Part shown: one piece after another, positions 4,837 to 5,204 of the stretch
Numbering within the stretch: position 1 is the first letter of the stretch
How the letters are laid out: each line of letters begins with the position of its first letter
From: Bacteroidales bacterium
GTDB taxonomy: Bacteria > Bacteroidota > Bacteroidia > Bacteroidales > UBA4417
Assembly: GCA_025350385.1 (NCBI GenBank)
Contig: JANXXZ010000061.1
Coordinates: 1 to 5,204 of the forward strand
Reading direction: 5' to 3'
DNA length: 5,204 nt
Notes under the pieces: generated by a model
Told to the model about the DNA's origin: nothing
What the model saw: the letters and a program-made list of their open reading frames with translations, nothing else
Databases searched by the model: none
Program-made: the position numbers and the translations under genes

Positions 4837-5204
4837 CAGCTTCCTGAACAGGATCTTCCCCTGCGAAAGAATCTTTACAAGATAAACTCCAGGTATCCAT
4901 TTTTTTACATCAATTGTATAATGGTTTCCGTTATTCGTTACTGAAACCTGCATCTCATTGCCGGAAGCGCTGTAAACCTTTATACCTGATTTGATCAAAG
5001 AATAGGTTGATTCAATGGTAACTTCTTCTCTTGCCGGAACCGGGTAAATCCGGATATTTCCTGACAGGAGTTCCAGAAATCCTGTATTGTCAATCACAGT
5101 GACCACATTACTCACCGTATCCCAACTTTGGATCTCATTCCGGATATATAAATTCACGTTGTAAGACCCGGCTGAACTGTAGACATGAACCGGGTTCTGT
5201 TCGG
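4825..5204 (-). CDS. T9SS cargo protein, C-terminal fragment: PKD-like domain plus type A sorting domain (runs off the right edge)
   Basis: The visible 125 residues end at a TAG (4825-4827); the start lies beyond the window. The first part reads NPVHVYSSAGSYNVNLYI and DTVSNVVTV. This is the closing half of a PKD-type immunoglobulin-like domain, in which a (H/T)xYxxxGxYxVxLxV strand pattern is typical. Then, from about visible residue 49, comes a T9SS type A sorting domain: IRIYPVPAREEVTIES, IKVYSASGNEM, a GVYLVKI strand and the basic end FRKLVVY. The protein is therefore exported by the Sec and type IX systems, probably to the surface or outside. PKD domains usually serve as spacers or binding modules next to a catalytic or adhesive region, which is not visible, so the function is unknown. 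The frame stays open to the right edge; the GTG at 5155-5157 is an internal valine, not a start. The gene converges on the propeller gene, which has the same kind of sorting domain. Confidence 0.88.
   Translation of the reverse strand, partial: EQNPVHVYSSAGSYNVNLYIRNEIQSWDTVSNVVTVIDNTGFLELLSGNIRIYPVPAREEVTIESTYSLIKSGIKVYSASGNEMQVSVTNNGNHYTIDVKKWIPGVYLVKILSQGKILFRKLVVY

Noticed and set aside
4628..4900. 90-codon minus-strand frame overlapping the right-edge gene
   Set aside because: It overlaps the end of the sorting-domain gene in another frame and runs through the terminator-like hairpin; nothing supports it as coding.

Overview
The window looks like a chromosomal stretch from a member of the Bacteroidota. 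Two genes carry type IX secretion (T9SS) C-terminal sorting domains, which are essentially confined to that phylum. Starts lack clear Shine-Dalgarno sequences and sit behind A-rich leaders, and several upstream regions contain the Bacteroidota -7 element TAnnTTTG. Intergenic DNA is AT-rich. No genus can be assigned from what is visible.

Layout. At the left edge, on the minus strand, is the N-terminal end of a secreted alpha/beta-hydrolase-like protein (1-157). It lies 58 bp downstream of a YafY-type HTH/WYL regulator (216-906, minus) that is split by a one-base frameshift near 593-597. Upstream of the regulator is a roughly 180-bp relic of an IS3-family insertion sequence (about 1036-1214). 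It keeps the first 34 or so codons of OrfA, its leader hairpin and a plausible TG-starting end. Bases 1215-1767 hold no convincing gene. They carry a pair of 18-bp direct repeats around a dyad, an exact DnaA-box 9-mer and a candidate promoter for the next gene.

The main gene (1768-3858, plus) encodes a 696-residue exported protein: a signal peptide, 14 YCF48-type beta-propeller repeats and a T9SS type A sorting domain. At the right edge (4825 to beyond 5204, minus) is the C-terminal end of another T9SS cargo, a PKD-like domain followed by a sorting domain. These two genes converge on a 966-bp gap (3859-4824) without an intact gene. The gap holds decayed coding-like fragments, several inverted repeats, a four-unit 21/22-bp tandem array bracketed by 11-bp direct repeats, and a hairpin-plus-T-tract that is a credible terminator for the right-hand gene.

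Functionally, the window combines envelope or extracellular proteins with a small regulator-hydrolase unit, in a neighbourhood scarred by mobile-element decay. I see no clear new multi-gene system. The most useful leads are the 14-repeat propeller with a complementary N-terminal strand, the frameshifted regulator, the unexplained repeats upstream of the propeller gene, and the 21/22-bp array.
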